Source of the DNA: Raoultibacter massiliensis
Lineage (GTDB): Bacteria > Actinomycetota > Coriobacteriia > Coriobacteriales > Eggerthellaceae
Reading direction: 5' to 3'
Assembly (NCBI RefSeq): GCF_900199545.1
Contig: NZ_LT962671.1
Coordinates: 1,886,340-1,950,339, forward strand
DNA length: 64,000 nucleotides
Shown here one piece after another: positions 44,101-52,903 of the stretch. The notes under the pieces were generated by a model, which saw only the letters and a list, made by a program, of their open reading frames with translations, was not told where the DNA came from and did not search any database. Position 1 is the stretch's first letter. Each line of letters starts with the position of its first letter. The position numbers were made by a program, and so were the translations under genes.

Positions 44101-44574
44101 TCAGGCTTCCTTAAGCCTGCATACGTCGATCCACCCAAGCGAGCGCGATAGGCTCTCAAGCTCCGCAATCGCAAGCTCGATCGCGCTGTTCTCGCTCCCG
44201 CATGCAGGAAAGACCGTCTCGAAACGACAAAGCGATTCGTCCAGATAAATCAAGACGCCCTCGTTCACGGCGAACGGGCATACCCCGCCGACCGCATGGC
44301 CGATGGCAGGCTCGACCTCTTCGAATGCCAGCATCTTTGCCTTGCATCCGAACCGCGCCTTGAACTTCTGGTTGTCGATGCGCGTATCGCCCGCCGCAAC
44401 AACCAGCACGATGTCTTCGCCAACGCGAAACGAAAGGGTCTTGGCGATGCGCGCCGGCTCGCAGCCCGCCGCCTGCGCAGCAAGCTCCACCGTTGCGCTC
44501 GACGTTTCGTATTCCCGAATCCTGTCCTCGATACCCCGCTCTCGGAAATAGCCTCGAACCCTGTCGATCGACAT
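44101..44574 (-). CDS. YbaK/EbsC-type aminoacyl-tRNA deacylase
   Basis: 157 residues from ATG 44574 (AAAGGA upstream). The family features are AAQAAGCEPARIAKTLSF (lysine of the active site), DTRIDNQKFKARFG, AIGHAVGGVCPFAVNEGVLIYLDESL. It hydrolyses mischarged tRNA such as Cys- or Ala-tRNAPro. ProS at 15.7-17.4 kb carries its own editing domain, so this is an additional trans factor. It ends 95 bases before the nitroreductase fragment. Confidence 0.88.
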   Translation of the reverse strand: MSIDRVRGYFRERGIEDRIREYETSSATVELAAQAAGCEPARIAKTLSFRVGEDIVLVVAAGDTRIDNQKFKARFGCKAKMLAFEEVEPAIGHAVGGVCPFAVNEGVLIYLDESLCRFETVFPACGSENSAIELAIAELESLSRSLGWIDVCRLKEA

Positions 44575-44703
44575 TGCGCATCCTTTCGTGCATCGAAATC
44601 CCGTGCGGCCATGGTAGCACAAGCAGCAGAAAGGGGCGATCCGTCGCAGCAGCCGCCGAAAAACCGTCAAGCGTTTTCAGGCGCGCGGAAAGAGAAGCTC
44701 TAG

Positions 44704-44709
44704 TACAAT
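44704..44709 (+). promoter_or_regulatory. -10 element of acpP
   Basis: TACAAT at 44704-44709, 31 bases before the acpP ATG; AGGAGG follows at about 44727. No good -35 is visible. Confidence 0.4.
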
Positions 44710-44740
44710 GGTTCCATCGAAGAACAGGAGGTAACACGCA

Positions 44741-44959
44741 ATGGCCACCATCGATACCGTCAAGGATATCCTGCAGGAGAACCTCGATATCGCCCCCGAT
44801 CAGGTAAACGAAGATTCGACGTTCGATTCTCTCGGAGTCGATTCGCTCGACATGGTTGAGCTGATCTGCGATCTCGAAGAAAAATGCGACATCGACTTCG
44901 GGGAACCCGAAGGGCTTGCCACCGTAGGCGATCTGGTCGCTTACATCGACGGACTGTAA
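44741..44959 (+). CDS. acpP: Acyl carrier protein
   Basis: 72 residues. The phosphopantetheine serine is in GVDSLDMVEL near residue 35, and the acidic helix II (LICDLEEKCDIDF) is typical. It carries acyl chains in fatty-acid synthesis. It stands alone, not in a fab cluster, and is convergent with a DegV-family gene whose relatives bind fatty acids. AGGAGG lies upstream of the ATG. Confidence 0.94.
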   Translation: MATIDTVKDILQENLDIAPDQVNEDSTFDSLGVDSLDMVELICDLEEKCDIDFGEPEGLATVGDLVAYIDGL

Positions 44960-44968
44960 AACCGCATG

Positions 44969-45009
44969 CCAAGAAAAAGCGCCGGGAAGCCCCCGGCGCT
45001 TTTTCTTGG
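44969..45009. terminator. Strong bidirectional terminator between acpP and degV
   Basis: Perfect 18-bp inverted repeat, arms 44969-44986 and 44992-45009, loop AAGCC. The GC core is flanked by A5/T5 tracts, giving U runs in both directions. Confidence 0.92.
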
Positions 45010-45108
45010 CAGACGACCTCCATCCCGGCGGGCCATCCGGCAAGCAGCAGCCGCATCGCCCGAACCGCAACGGATCCGATTCGATATTCCCGTACGATGC
45101 CCCGTCCT

Positions 45109-45963
45109 TTACGCGATCGCCACGCTCGGCACGGTTTTCAAATCGATGACCTGGACCGCTATGCAATCAGGGCCTCCCTGCGTGATGAACGCGGGACCCA
45201 GCTCGAATATCCCGCTCGCGCAGCGGGGAAACGCCTCCGCCAGCGCTTTGGCGGCAGATTGCGCCTGCGGATAGTTGCCCGCATGGCTCACGCCGATGTA
45301 ATGGGAATCGGTGATGCCGCGCTTCTTCAAATCCTCGACTATCGCGCCCATTGCCTTTTTGAACCCGCGCGCCACCGTCATGCGCTCGAGCCGCGCGCCA
45401 TCGGGCGTTTGCATCATTACGGGAACTGCCTTGAGAAGATGGGCGAACTTCGCAGCCAACGGAGTCAGGCGACCGCCTCGCCGCAGGTAATCGAAATCCT
45501 CGGGAATCAAATAGGAATGGGCGCTTTCGATCATCGCCTGCAACCGAGAGATGACTTCCTCGGCTTTCTCGCACTGCTTGGCAAACTCGACCGCGCAAAG
45601 GGCGAGCGCCCGATGGGGTATGCACAGCGTGCGCGAGTTGACCACATGCACCCGCTCGGGATGCCGTGCCTGCTTCGCGAGCCCGCACGCAACCTCGTAC
45701 GAGCCCGAAAGGCCGCTTGCCATGGTCAGGTGAACGACCTCCTCGTCGGTATCGTACGCCGCAAGCGTTGCCGAAGGCGACGGCGAGGCGCTCTGCGGCA
45801 TCGCCCCGGCGCGCACGCGGGATAAAAACTCGTCTGAACTGATTTGTTCGTATTCCGCCCACGTCTCTTCGCCGATCGCGACCGAAAGGGGCAGTATCTC
45901 GATACCGCGTTCTTTTCCCTGCTCGATGTCAAACATAACCGAGGAGTCGGCGACGATTTTCAT
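45109..45963 (-). CDS. DegV-family fatty-acid-binding protein
   Basis: 284 residues from ATG 45963; an ATG at 45993 is an alternative, and neither has a strong ribosome-binding site. MKIVADSSVMFD at the start, QSASPSPSATLAAYDTDEEVVHLTMASGLSGSYEVA and RTLCIPHRALAL are DegV/FakB landmarks: the Thr/Ser pocket for the carboxylate and the loop over the acyl chain. FakB-type members deliver fatty acids to the FakA kinase, but no fakA is in the window. Confidence 0.88.
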   Translation of the reverse strand: MKIVADSSVMFDIEQGKERGIEILPLSVAIGEETWAEYEQISSDEFLSRVRAGAMPQSASPSPSATLAAYDTDEEVVHLTMASGLSGSYEVACGLAKQARHPERVHVVNSRTLCIPHRALALCAVEFAKQCEKAEEVISRLQAMIESAHSYLIPEDFDYLRRGGRLTPLAAKFAHLLKAVPVMMQTPDGARLERMTVARGFKKAMGAIVEDLKKRGITDSHYIGVSHAGNYPQAQSAAKALAEAFPRCASGIFELGPAFITQGGPDCIAVQVIDLKTVPSVAIA

Positions 45964-46170
45964 GCGGAACTCGTTTCTCTCATCGGGCGTCATCGCCCAA
46001 GGGCGATGCGCACTGCGTGTTCAGTCGACTCATCATGATGAGCAATGGCTCCAACCGCAAGAGAAAACCGCGGAAAAGCCCGATTCGATTGGTTTCCTCC
46101 ACGAATACGGCTCGCGAATACACCACGCGGTTTAGAAAAGCAGTCCCGGTCCAACCGTGCGCACCGCCAG

Positions 46171-46198
46171 AAAAAAAGAAGCCGCGCCGAAGCGCGAC
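46171..46198 (-). terminator. Intrinsic terminator of aspS
   Basis: Minus strand: GTCGCGC-TTCG-GCGCGGC (46198-46181, one G-U pair) followed by TTC and seven T residues (46177-46171). It is 28 bases beyond the aspS stop. Confidence 0.82.
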
Positions 46199-46225
46199 CT
46201 CCTATCGCTCGATGCGCTTGCGCCG

Positions 46226-48004
46226 CTACAGCGTGCGCAGGTTGACCTCTTTGAGCTGACGCGCCGTCACCGAACTCGGTGCGCCGGTCATCGGATCGGA
46301 TGCCGAGCTCGTCTTCGGGAACGCGATGACGTCGCGGATCGATTTCTTGTTCGCCAAAAGCATCACCAGACGGTCGAGGCCGAGTGCGATGCCGCCGTGC
46401 GGCGGCGCACCGAGCTCGAGCGCGTGGATGAGGTGGCCGAACTTCTCGTCGATCTCCTCGTCGGTCAATCCGAGACGGCGCAGCACGCGGCGCTGCATAT
46501 CGGCGTTGTGGATACGGATGGTGCCACCGCCCGCTTCGAAGCCGTCCATGACGAGATCGTAGGAGTAGCTGCCGCATTCGAGCGGGGCGTCCTCGATCTT
46601 ATCGACATCCTCGTAGCGGATCTGCGTAAACGGATGATGTTCGGCAGCGTACTTCTTCTCATCCTCATCGTACTTGAACATGGGGAAGTTCACGACCCAA
46701 AGCAACTTGTGGCCTTCGCGCGGAATGTTGAGGGCATCGGCCATATGCAGGCGCAGCGCCGAAAGCACGGCATTGGCAACCTCGGGCTTATCGGCCGCGA
46801 ATAGCACGAGGTCGCCCGGCTCTACGGCAAGCGCCTCCTTGAGCGCGGCAAACTCTTCATCCGAGAAGAACTTGATGATCGGGCTCTTCTCGTTGCCATC
46901 GGAAGTGAACGCGATCCAAGCCATGCCCTTCGCGCCGTTTTCGGCAGCGATATCGGCAAGTTTCTCGACTTCCCCACGGCTCCAGTCGCCCGCGCCCTTT
47001 GCATTGATGGCCTTCACGATGCCGCCCGATTGGGCGACGCTCGAAAACACCTTGAACCCGGAGTCCTTCACTATGTCGGTGACGTTGACGAGCTCCATTC
47101 CGAAACGCGTATCGGGACGGTCGTTTCCAAAGCGGTCCATGGCTTCCGCGTAGGGCATGCGCTCAAGCGGGAACTGGTGCTCGACGCCGACGGCGCTCAG
47201 CACTTCGGCCATGACGTCCTCCATGAGCTTCAGAACGTCATCTTCTTCGACGAAGCTCATCTCTATGTCAACCTGCGTGAACTCGGGTTGGCGATCGGCG
47301 CGCAAATCCTCGTCGCGGAAGCACCGCGCAATCTGGTAGTAGCGTTCAATGCCGCCCACCATGAGCATCTGCTTGAACTGCTGCGGGCTTTGCGGAAGCG
47401 CATAGAAGCGACCCGGATTCGGGCGGGAAGGCACAATGTAGTCGCGCGCGCCCTCGGGTGTGGAATTTGCGAGTATCGGCGTTTCGACCTCAAGGAAGCC
47501 GCGCTCGTTCAGAGCGGTGCGCATGGCCTGCGCAACCTTGTGGCGAAGATGGATCGCTTCGAACATCTCGGGGCGGCGCAAGTCGAGATAACGCCACTTC
47601 ATACGCGTAGTCTCATCGGTCTCAATGCCGTCTTCGATCGAGAACGGCGGCGTCACGCTCGTGTTGAGTACCTCGACGGAGCTGGCGAGCACCTCGATAT
47701 CGCCGGTTGCCATGTTCGGGTTCGCCGCATCGGCCCCGCGCTCGCGCACCGTGCCGACGATCTTGAGCACGTATTCGCGACCCAGATGCTCCGCCTTCGC
47801 AAAATCATCCGCGCTCACGCAATCGGGGTCGACGACCACCTGCGTGTAGCCTGCGCGGTCGCGCAGGTCGATGAAGATGAGTCCGCCATGATCGCGATTG
47901 TGCCAAGCCCATCCTGTCAACACAACTTCGGTGCCTACATCTTCCTTGCGCAATTCGCCGCACGTCGCGGTGTGCATGCAGTACTCGTTTGTAAAGTCCG
48001 TCAT
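46226..48004 (-). CDS. aspS: Aspartyl-tRNA synthetase
   Basis: 592 residues from ATG 48004 (GAGGAGC upstream). The anticodon-binding OB fold ([26 protein letters not shown]), motif 2 ([30 protein letters not shown]), the bacterial GAD insert and motif 3 ([27 protein letters not shown]) are intact. Whether it also charges tRNAAsn cannot be read here. In many bacteria it directly follows hisS; here hisS is about 14 kb away with accessory genes between. Confidence 0.97.
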   Translation of the reverse strand: MTDFTNEYCMHTATCGELRKEDVGTEVVLTGWAWHNRDHGGLIFIDLRDRAGYTQVVVDPDCVSADDFAKAEHLGREYVLKIVGTVRERGADAANPNMATGDIEVLASSVEVLNTSVTPPFSIEDGIETDETTRMKWRYLDLRRPEMFEAIHLRHKVAQAMRTALNERGFLEVETPILANSTPEGARDYIVPSRPNPGRFYALPQSPQQFKQMLMVGGIERYYQIARCFRDEDLRADRQPEFTQVDIEMSFVEEDDVLKLMEDVMAEVLSAVGVEHQFPLERMPYAEAMDRFGNDRPDTRFGMELVNVTDIVKDSGFKVFSSVAQSGGIVKAINAKGAGDWSRGEVEKLADIAAENGAKGMAWIAFTSDGNEKSPIIKFFSDEEFAALKEALAVEPGDLVLFAADKPEVANAVLSALRLHMADALNIPREGHKLLWVVNFPMFKYDEDEKKYAAEHHPFTQIRYEDVDKIEDAPLECGSYSYDLVMDGFEAGGGTIRIHNADMQRRVLRRLGLTDEEIDEKFGHLIHALELGAPPHGGIALGLDRLVMLLANKKSIRDVIAFPKTSSASDPMTGAPSSVTARQLKEVNLRTL

Positions 48005-48156
48005 CTGTTCTTGCTCCTCAAGCGTTGCTATTTTTATTCGCCCCCCGGATGCCCGACAGCGGCGAACGTCACTCAAACCTAGTTATTGTACTTGCTAACG
48101 CGTACAAACGGACCCCCGAACGCACCTTTTCATGAAAAACGAATGCGATCGCCCCG

Positions 48157-48567
48157 CTAGAATTTCGCATCGGCAACCATGCAGTCTACCCCATTGTCCA
48201 GGCAGAGCTCCTGCAGTCTGCGATCAAGCGTGAACAAGGTGGCTCCTCTGCGCCGAGCGAGAACGAAATAGAAAAGGTCGTACGACGAATGCTCCAAACG
48301 CAGGGATTCCGACAGAACCTCCTCCCATAGGCTTGCATCAGGAACGAACTCATCGACAAGGGCAAAGCACATGCAACCCATAGCGAGCGCTTCCTTCTTG
48401 TCCGAATAACCGCCCCGAACCCGTTTTTCCAGCACATGCGTGACTTCTGCGCAAAAGAAAGTGGGTGAGATGACGGCTTCTCCCTCGAGGAGCAACTCCG
48501 CAAGTCCCTTTCCTTCCGGAGTCTCAACGAGCATATTGATGGCGGCGTTGCAGTCGAGAACAATCAT
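48157..48567 (-). CDS. PIN-domain toxin (VapC-like)
   Basis: 136 residues: MIVLDCNAAINMLVETPEG, PTFFCAEVTHVLEKRVRGG, SSYDLFYFVLARRRGATLFTLDRRL give the PIN acidic cluster. ATG 48567 has AAGGAGG upstream, inside the end of the antitoxin gene, whose TGA is one base away. Confidence 0.88.
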   Translation of the reverse strand: MIVLDCNAAINMLVETPEGKGLAELLLEGEAVISPTFFCAEVTHVLEKRVRGGYSDKKEALAMGCMCFALVDEFVPDASLWEEVLSESLRLEHSSYDLFYFVLARRRGATLFTLDRRLQELCLDNGVDCMVADAKF

Positions 48568-48568
48568 C

Positions 48569-48952
48569 TCACACCTCCTTGTCGCAAGACAGCTTGAGGG
48601 CATCGCTTATCTGGCGGTCGCGCTCCCGCCGACCCTCGTGCACGAGCTGAACGATTTCGTCTGCAGTCGGCTTAGGACCATGCCATTGCAACGCACCGAT
48701 CCCCTCAAACAGCGCCAAGCGCTTCGCGATGCGCTTGGCACGCTGTGCTTCACTGTCAAAGTCGAGGGTGTTAGAGCATACGGGACGATGTAGCTGCCTC
48801 CCATCCCAAAAGTACAACTCATTTTGACGTTCGAGCATCTCCTCCACGGCGACGATCGTCTGCTGGGCTATGCTGCGATGGTTACGATCGGCGCACTCCT
48901 TAAGCTCTTCGTACAGATCTTCGGGGAAATCTCGCACCTGCAATGCGGGCAT
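48569..48952 (-). CDS. Extended FitA/VapB-type antitoxin
   Basis: 127 residues, longer than usual (about 75-85). Residues 1-45 (MPALQVRDFPEDLYEELKECADRNHRSIAQQTIV) are a FitA-like ribbon-helix-helix. The extra C-terminal part includes a QRAKRIAKRLALFEGIG helix and an acidic/basic tail that presumably wraps the PIN toxin. AGAGAGGA precedes the ATG. Confidence 0.85.
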   Translation of the reverse strand: MPALQVRDFPEDLYEELKECADRNHRSIAQQTIVAVEEMLERQNELYFWDGRQLHRPVCSNTLDFDSEAQRAKRIAKRLALFEGIGALQWHGPKPTADEIVQLVHEGRRERDRQISDALKLSCDKEV

Positions 48953-48967
48953 GGCGCATCCTCTCTC

Positions 48968-49005
48968 TTACATGCTATATGCATGCATTTTACATGCTGA
49001 TATGC
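48968..49005. promoter_or_regulatory. Direct repeat operator of the VapBC-like pair
   Basis: TTACATGCT occurs at 48968-48976 and 48990-48998, 22 bases apart (two helical turns), each followed by an ATATGC-like word. It begins 16 bases upstream of the antitoxin start, in a locally AT-rich stretch, a likely binding site for the antitoxin. Confidence 0.55.
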
Positions 49006-49076
49006 CAGAGAACAAGAGAACAAGGATGTACGAAACGAAACCTCAGAAGAATACGGCGCGGGATTCTATCCCCGAC

Positions 49077-50558
49077 TTATCCCCGATCGATCAGTTCGAG
49101 CAGTTCTTCGCGCGACGAGACGTCGAGCTTGCGATAGATGCTCTTCACATGAGTGCGCACGGTGCTTTCGGAAATGACAAGCGTTTTGGCGATGAACACG
49201 ATCCCGTGCCCGCGGCCGAGATACGCCAGCGTCTCGCTTTCACGCGGAGAAAGCTCGAAGCGCGCAGCTGTCGCCTCAATGCGCTGCTGCAGCTCGCTCT
49301 GCGCTTCTTTGCCATCCCCCCTGCGTGCTTCTAGCTCGGATGCTCGCTCCCTTCGCCATGAGGATGCCAAAGGAGCGAGCACGACAAACCCGAAGTACGC
49401 CGTGCTGATAACGAGCAGAATGGGACCCGCGTTCTCGGAAAGCTCGGAAACCGACCCGAACAATATGCCCAGAAACGAAGCGATCATAAAACATGCGACC
49501 GTAAGCCCGTAGATGAACGGTGAAGAGAACTCGCGGGCATGGGCCATCGCGCACAGGCTTGCAAGCGCAAGAATGCCTATGATGCCGTAGAACACATACG
49601 AAAGCGTCGATGCAAGCCACTGGGCTGCAGTTCCGTAGGGAAAGGCGTTCAATACGACCAGCACGATAGCGCAGACGGGCAGAAACACCTGGTAAACAAA
49701 CGACATGAGCGGTCGATCGATTTTGAACAGGCTCAAGGGAAGCACGACGACCGTCGCAACGATGCCGCCGAGCGTTTCAACGTAGAACGTATCGAACACC
49801 ATGAACTTGCGCACGCCCATCACGAACGCGAACACGAGCAGACCGATGAACGGCAACGCGGCAACCGAGGCCATCCTACGCACGCTGGCAAGGAGATCCT
49901 GTACGCCGGATTTGGAATCGGATGGCGCGACGGGGGCATCGCCGATAAGGTAACCGAGTTCGCGGTCGCCGCGGTTAGGAGCATCGGCGACGGCGCGATC
50001 GAGCTTTCCACCCGTCGCCTTCGCACAGGGAAGGGCCACGCCGATCAGTGCGAGCAGCCCAAACGAAACCAACCCCGGTTCGATGGCGACCGAAGAGAGC
50101 ATGAGCGCGATGAACGAAGATACGCCTACCATGATGGCCAGATAGAACAGCGCTTGCCGCAGATCGAACATTGCGAGGTAGGTGCCCCACGCGATGCAGA
50201 TCGGAACCATACCGCAGGCGACGGCGGCACCCGCTGCGACCATCACGCCTTCGGATCCGAACCCCTCGATGCCAAGGCCCGCAACGAACAGGGCGAAACC
50301 ACCGATGTAGAGCACCGAAGAGGCGATGACGAGCTGCGGGGACGTAAACAGAGACGCGTCGTGGCGAAAAGCGAACCATGCCGAAACCACTCCGACGAAA
50401 GCAGCAGCCACCATCATCGTGTTCACGAAAAAAGGCATAAGCACATCCGCGGCACCGTACTCCGAAAACAGAACGAGATTGGGAGAATACAACGGGAGCG
50501 TCGCGAAGAAGGCGATGAACGCCAGCGTTTCGAGTCTGAACTCCTGCGAGAAGCGCAC
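49077..50558 (-). CDS. LuxR-family regulator with multi-pass membrane domain
   Basis: 493 residues from GTG 50558, which has GAAGGGAGC upstream; GTG 50582 is the alternative. About twelve hydrophobic segments cover residues 12-400. The C-terminal HTH is FELSPRESETLAYLGRGHG, VISESTVRTHVKSIYRKLDVSSREELLELI. It is divergent from the flavoprotein gene at 51.06 kb, which is its most probable target. Confidence 0.9.
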   Translation of the reverse strand: MRFSQEFRLETLAFIAFFATLPLYSPNLVLFSEYGAADVLMPFFVNTMMVAAAFVGVVSAWFAFRHDASLFTSPQLVIASSVLYIGGFALFVAGLGIEGFGSEGVMVAAGAAVACGMVPICIAWGTYLAMFDLRQALFYLAIMVGVSSFIALMLSSVAIEPGLVSFGLLALIGVALPCAKATGGKLDRAVADAPNRGDRELGYLIGDAPVAPSDSKSGVQDLLASVRRMASVAALPFIGLLVFAFVMGVRKFMVFDTFYVETLGGIVATVVVLPLSLFKIDRPLMSFVYQVFLPVCAIVLVVLNAFPYGTAAQWLASTLSYVFYGIIGILALASLCAMAHAREFSSPFIYGLTVACFMIASFLGILFGSVSELSENAGPILLVISTAYFGFVVLAPLASSWRRERASELEARRGDGKEAQSELQQRIEATAARFELSPRESETLAYLGRGHGIVFIAKTLVISESTVRTHVKSIYRKLDVSSREELLELIDRG

Positions 50559-51059
50559 CCGCCTGCTCCCTTCCAGCTGCACACGGTCGTTTTTCCGTCC
50601 CAGTATACCTCACAACGAGGTCAAACGCTTGATCGTCGCAAAGCGCAAGGGTTCGAGCTACCGCGAAAGGCAAGCGTGCTTCTATGCTTTCAAGGCTCCT
50701 GCCGCATTCCCGTATTTGAAAAAACCGCCGCAAAACCCGTACTGGGCGAGCGAATCTGCGTCGCAAGCATCGGCAGAAATCAAAGTCCTTCCCAAAGACC
50801 GCATGGCGACAAGACGAGGCTAAGCCGTGCTTCTACCTGCTGCTTCTCCCTTACTACCCCAAAACCGCGATGCGGTTCGACGGGCCGCATCGCGGTTTCA
50901 GGCGACGCGCTATCGCGCAATTCCCCCATCGCAGCGATTTTCGCAACCCGATGAGCCCCGTAGGATGCATTCGAGCACTCGCGATCGTCGGTCGAAAAAA
51001 GAATCGACCGCAGCCGCGAGCGAAGATGGACACTGAATCAAGGAGACAAGGGAGGAATC
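50559..51059. other. Divergent control region between LuxR regulator and flavoprotein, with hairpin
   Basis: 501 bases, no supported gene. A perfect 14-bp stem AAACCGCGATGCGG (50862-50875) with 50885-50898 and a 9-nt loop lies in the middle. It has no U run and lies before the flavoprotein start, so it may be a leader structure or insulator rather than a terminator. A GGGAGG ribosome-binding site ends the region at about 51050-51055. Confidence 0.5.
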
Positions 51060-52799
51060 ATGACCATCATGAAATCTGGAATCTCACGACGCGCGTTTCT
51101 CGGGCTTGGGGCAACGGCGGCAGTCGCAGCCGGCGCAGGGCTGGCCGGCTGCTCACCTGCATCGAGCGAAGGCGGCTCCGCCCAAGCTGCGCAGGGGTCG
51201 GCCGCTTCCGAATCGAGCTGGAAGACCGCACCCGAGGAGATCACCGAATTCGCTAAGGAGTACGATTGCGACGTCGTCGTGTGCGGCCACGGGTTCGCAG
51301 GCATCACCGCATGCCGCGAGCTTGCCGAAGAGGGATACAAAGTCATCCTTGTCGAGAAGCAACCCGAAGACACCTACGCTGCAGTCGGCAATGAATTCGC
51401 GGCGCTGAACGCCTCGATCCTCAAAGAGCGCGGCGTGCCCGAGATCGACCCCGTCGAATTCTTCCAAAACTGGATGACCATCACGGGCAATTACCCAAAC
51501 CAGGAGCTCGTCATGAAGTTCGCCCAACATTCGGGCGAAAACTCCGACTGGTATCTTTCGGAGTTGAGCGATTCGGACTTCGAAACCATGACGACGGCGT
51601 TCTTCCCGAAGACAGAGCATCAGCTCGACAACATCGGACCCATTAAGTTCTGGCCGAGTGTTTGCAGCTTCTACGGCGATTGCAACCAGACCAAGATCCA
51701 CGAGTACAACCGCGCAGTCGCGCAGGAAAAGGGCGCCGAATTCCTGTTCTCGACAGAAGCCCTGTACGTCATCATGAACAACGGACAGGTCGCAGGCCTT
51801 GTCGCAAAAAATCCCGATGGCAACCTGAAGCTTAACGCGAGAGCGGTGGTCATCGCCTGCGGCGGGTTCGGCGGCAATGCCGAGATGATGGCCGACCTCA
51901 TGCCCGACATGTACCACGCCCTCGTCGGCGACGAGCAGCTGACCTCGATGTCGGCCAACGATGGCCGGGGCGTTCAGATGGCCTATTGGGCAGGCGCGCA
52001 TCTCGAAACCTGTCCCATTCCCGGCATGAACATGAAGGGGCTTTCGCTTCCCGGCAAAATGAACTGCCTGCCCCAAGCAGTTTGGATCGACGAGAACGGC
52101 AAGCGTTTCTGCAACGAGTACTACGCCACCTCCGAGCAGCGCGGTCTGGCCACGGTGTACAAGAGCCGCAAGACCAAGTTCGCCGTATGCGATGCGAACT
52201 TCCCCGAATACCGCCAGTACACCATTCCGCAGCATGCGGGCTTCACGGCGACCGAGGAGAACATCGCCTCGTTGCAGGAATCGCTCGATAAAGCATATGC
52301 CATCTTCAAGGGAACCTATGAAGAGCCCGAACAGGCAGAGGGCGAAGGCGACGGCATGGGACCGGTGACCACGATCGATTTCATCGCCGACGACACACTT
52401 GAAGGACTGGCCGGACAACTCGGACTGACAGGCGATGCGGTTGCGAATTTCGTCGAAACGATCTCGAACTACAATGCATACTGCGAAGCAGGCGCCGACC
52501 AGGAATACGGACGCGACGCTGCGGTCCTCTTCCCCGTCAAAGAACCCCCGTTCTACGCCTGCACGTTCGACCCGGTTCTCGGAGAAACCATGGTCACCTG
52601 CGGCGGCATCATCACCGACGGCGACCAGAACGCACTCGACGAGAACTTCGAGCCGATCCCGGGCCTCTACGTCTCGGGCAACGACTGCGGTCGCCGATTC
52701 GGCTACGAGTACATCACGCCCATTCCCGGGTGCAGCCTCGGCATGGCCATCACGCTCGGCCGCGAGTGCGGCAAATCGGTCGGAGCGTACCTGGCATAG
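51060..52799 (+). CDS. Tat-exported lipoprotein flavoprotein oxidoreductase
   Basis: 579 residues. ISRRAFLGLG is a twin-arginine motif and LAGC a lipobox. The FAD site reads VVVCGHGFAGITACRELAEEG, an unusual GHGFAG version of GxGxxG. There is no FMN-binding domain. The C-terminus (TCGGIITDG, PGLYVSGNDCGRRFGYEYITPIPGCSLGMAITLGR) lacks the fumarate-reductase catalytic His and NRMGGN signatures, so the substrate differs from that of the 6.7-kb enzyme. Divergent from a LuxR regulator; ends at a strong hairpin. Confidence 0.9.
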   Translation: MTIMKSGISRRAFLGLGATAAVAAGAGLAGCSPASSEGGSAQAAQGSAASESSWKTAPEEITEFAKEYDCDVVVCGHGFAGITACRELAEEGYKVILVEKQPEDTYAAVGNEFAALNASILKERGVPEIDPVEFFQNWMTITGNYPNQELVMKFAQHSGENSDWYLSELSDSDFETMTTAFFPKTEHQLDNIGPIKFWPSVCSFYGDCNQTKIHEYNRAVAQEKGAEFLFSTEALYVIMNNGQVAGLVAKNPDGNLKLNARAVVIACGGFGGNAEMMADLMPDMYHALVGDEQLTSMSANDGRGVQMAYWAGAHLETCPIPGMNMKGLSLPGKMNCLPQAVWIDENGKRFCNEYYATSEQRGLATVYKSRKTKFAVCDANFPEYRQYTIPQHAGFTATEENIASLQESLDKAYAIFKGTYEEPEQAEGEGDGMGPVTTIDFIADDTLEGLAGQLGLTGDAVANFVETISNYNAYCEAGADQEYGRDAAVLFPVKEPPFYACTFDPVLGETMVTCGGIITDGDQNALDENFEPIPGLYVSGNDCGRRFGYEYITPIPGCSLGMAITLGRECGKSVGAYLA

Positions 52800-52814
52800 C
52801 GACAGATAGGAAAC

Positions 52815-52850
52815 AGGCGACCCGTCGGCCTCATCGCCGACGGGTCGCCT
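52815..52850. terminator. Terminator hairpin between convergent genes
   Basis: Perfect 15-bp stem (52815-52829 with 52836-52850), loop CTCATC, just after the flavoprotein stop and before the end of the trigger-factor-like gene. Confidence 0.78.
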
Positions 52851-52903
52851 GACGTCTGCCGGCGAAACCGAGAATCGAGCTTCCGATGCCCCGAAAGCCA
52901 ATC

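Noticed and set aside
50862..50898. Hairpin as a transcription terminator
   Set aside because: It lies between two divergent starts and lacks a U tract, so no transcript would need to end there.
51153..52901. A 582-codon minus-strand frame antisense to the third flavoprotein
   Set aside because: The plus strand has Tat signal, lipobox and FAD site; the antisense frame has no family pattern.
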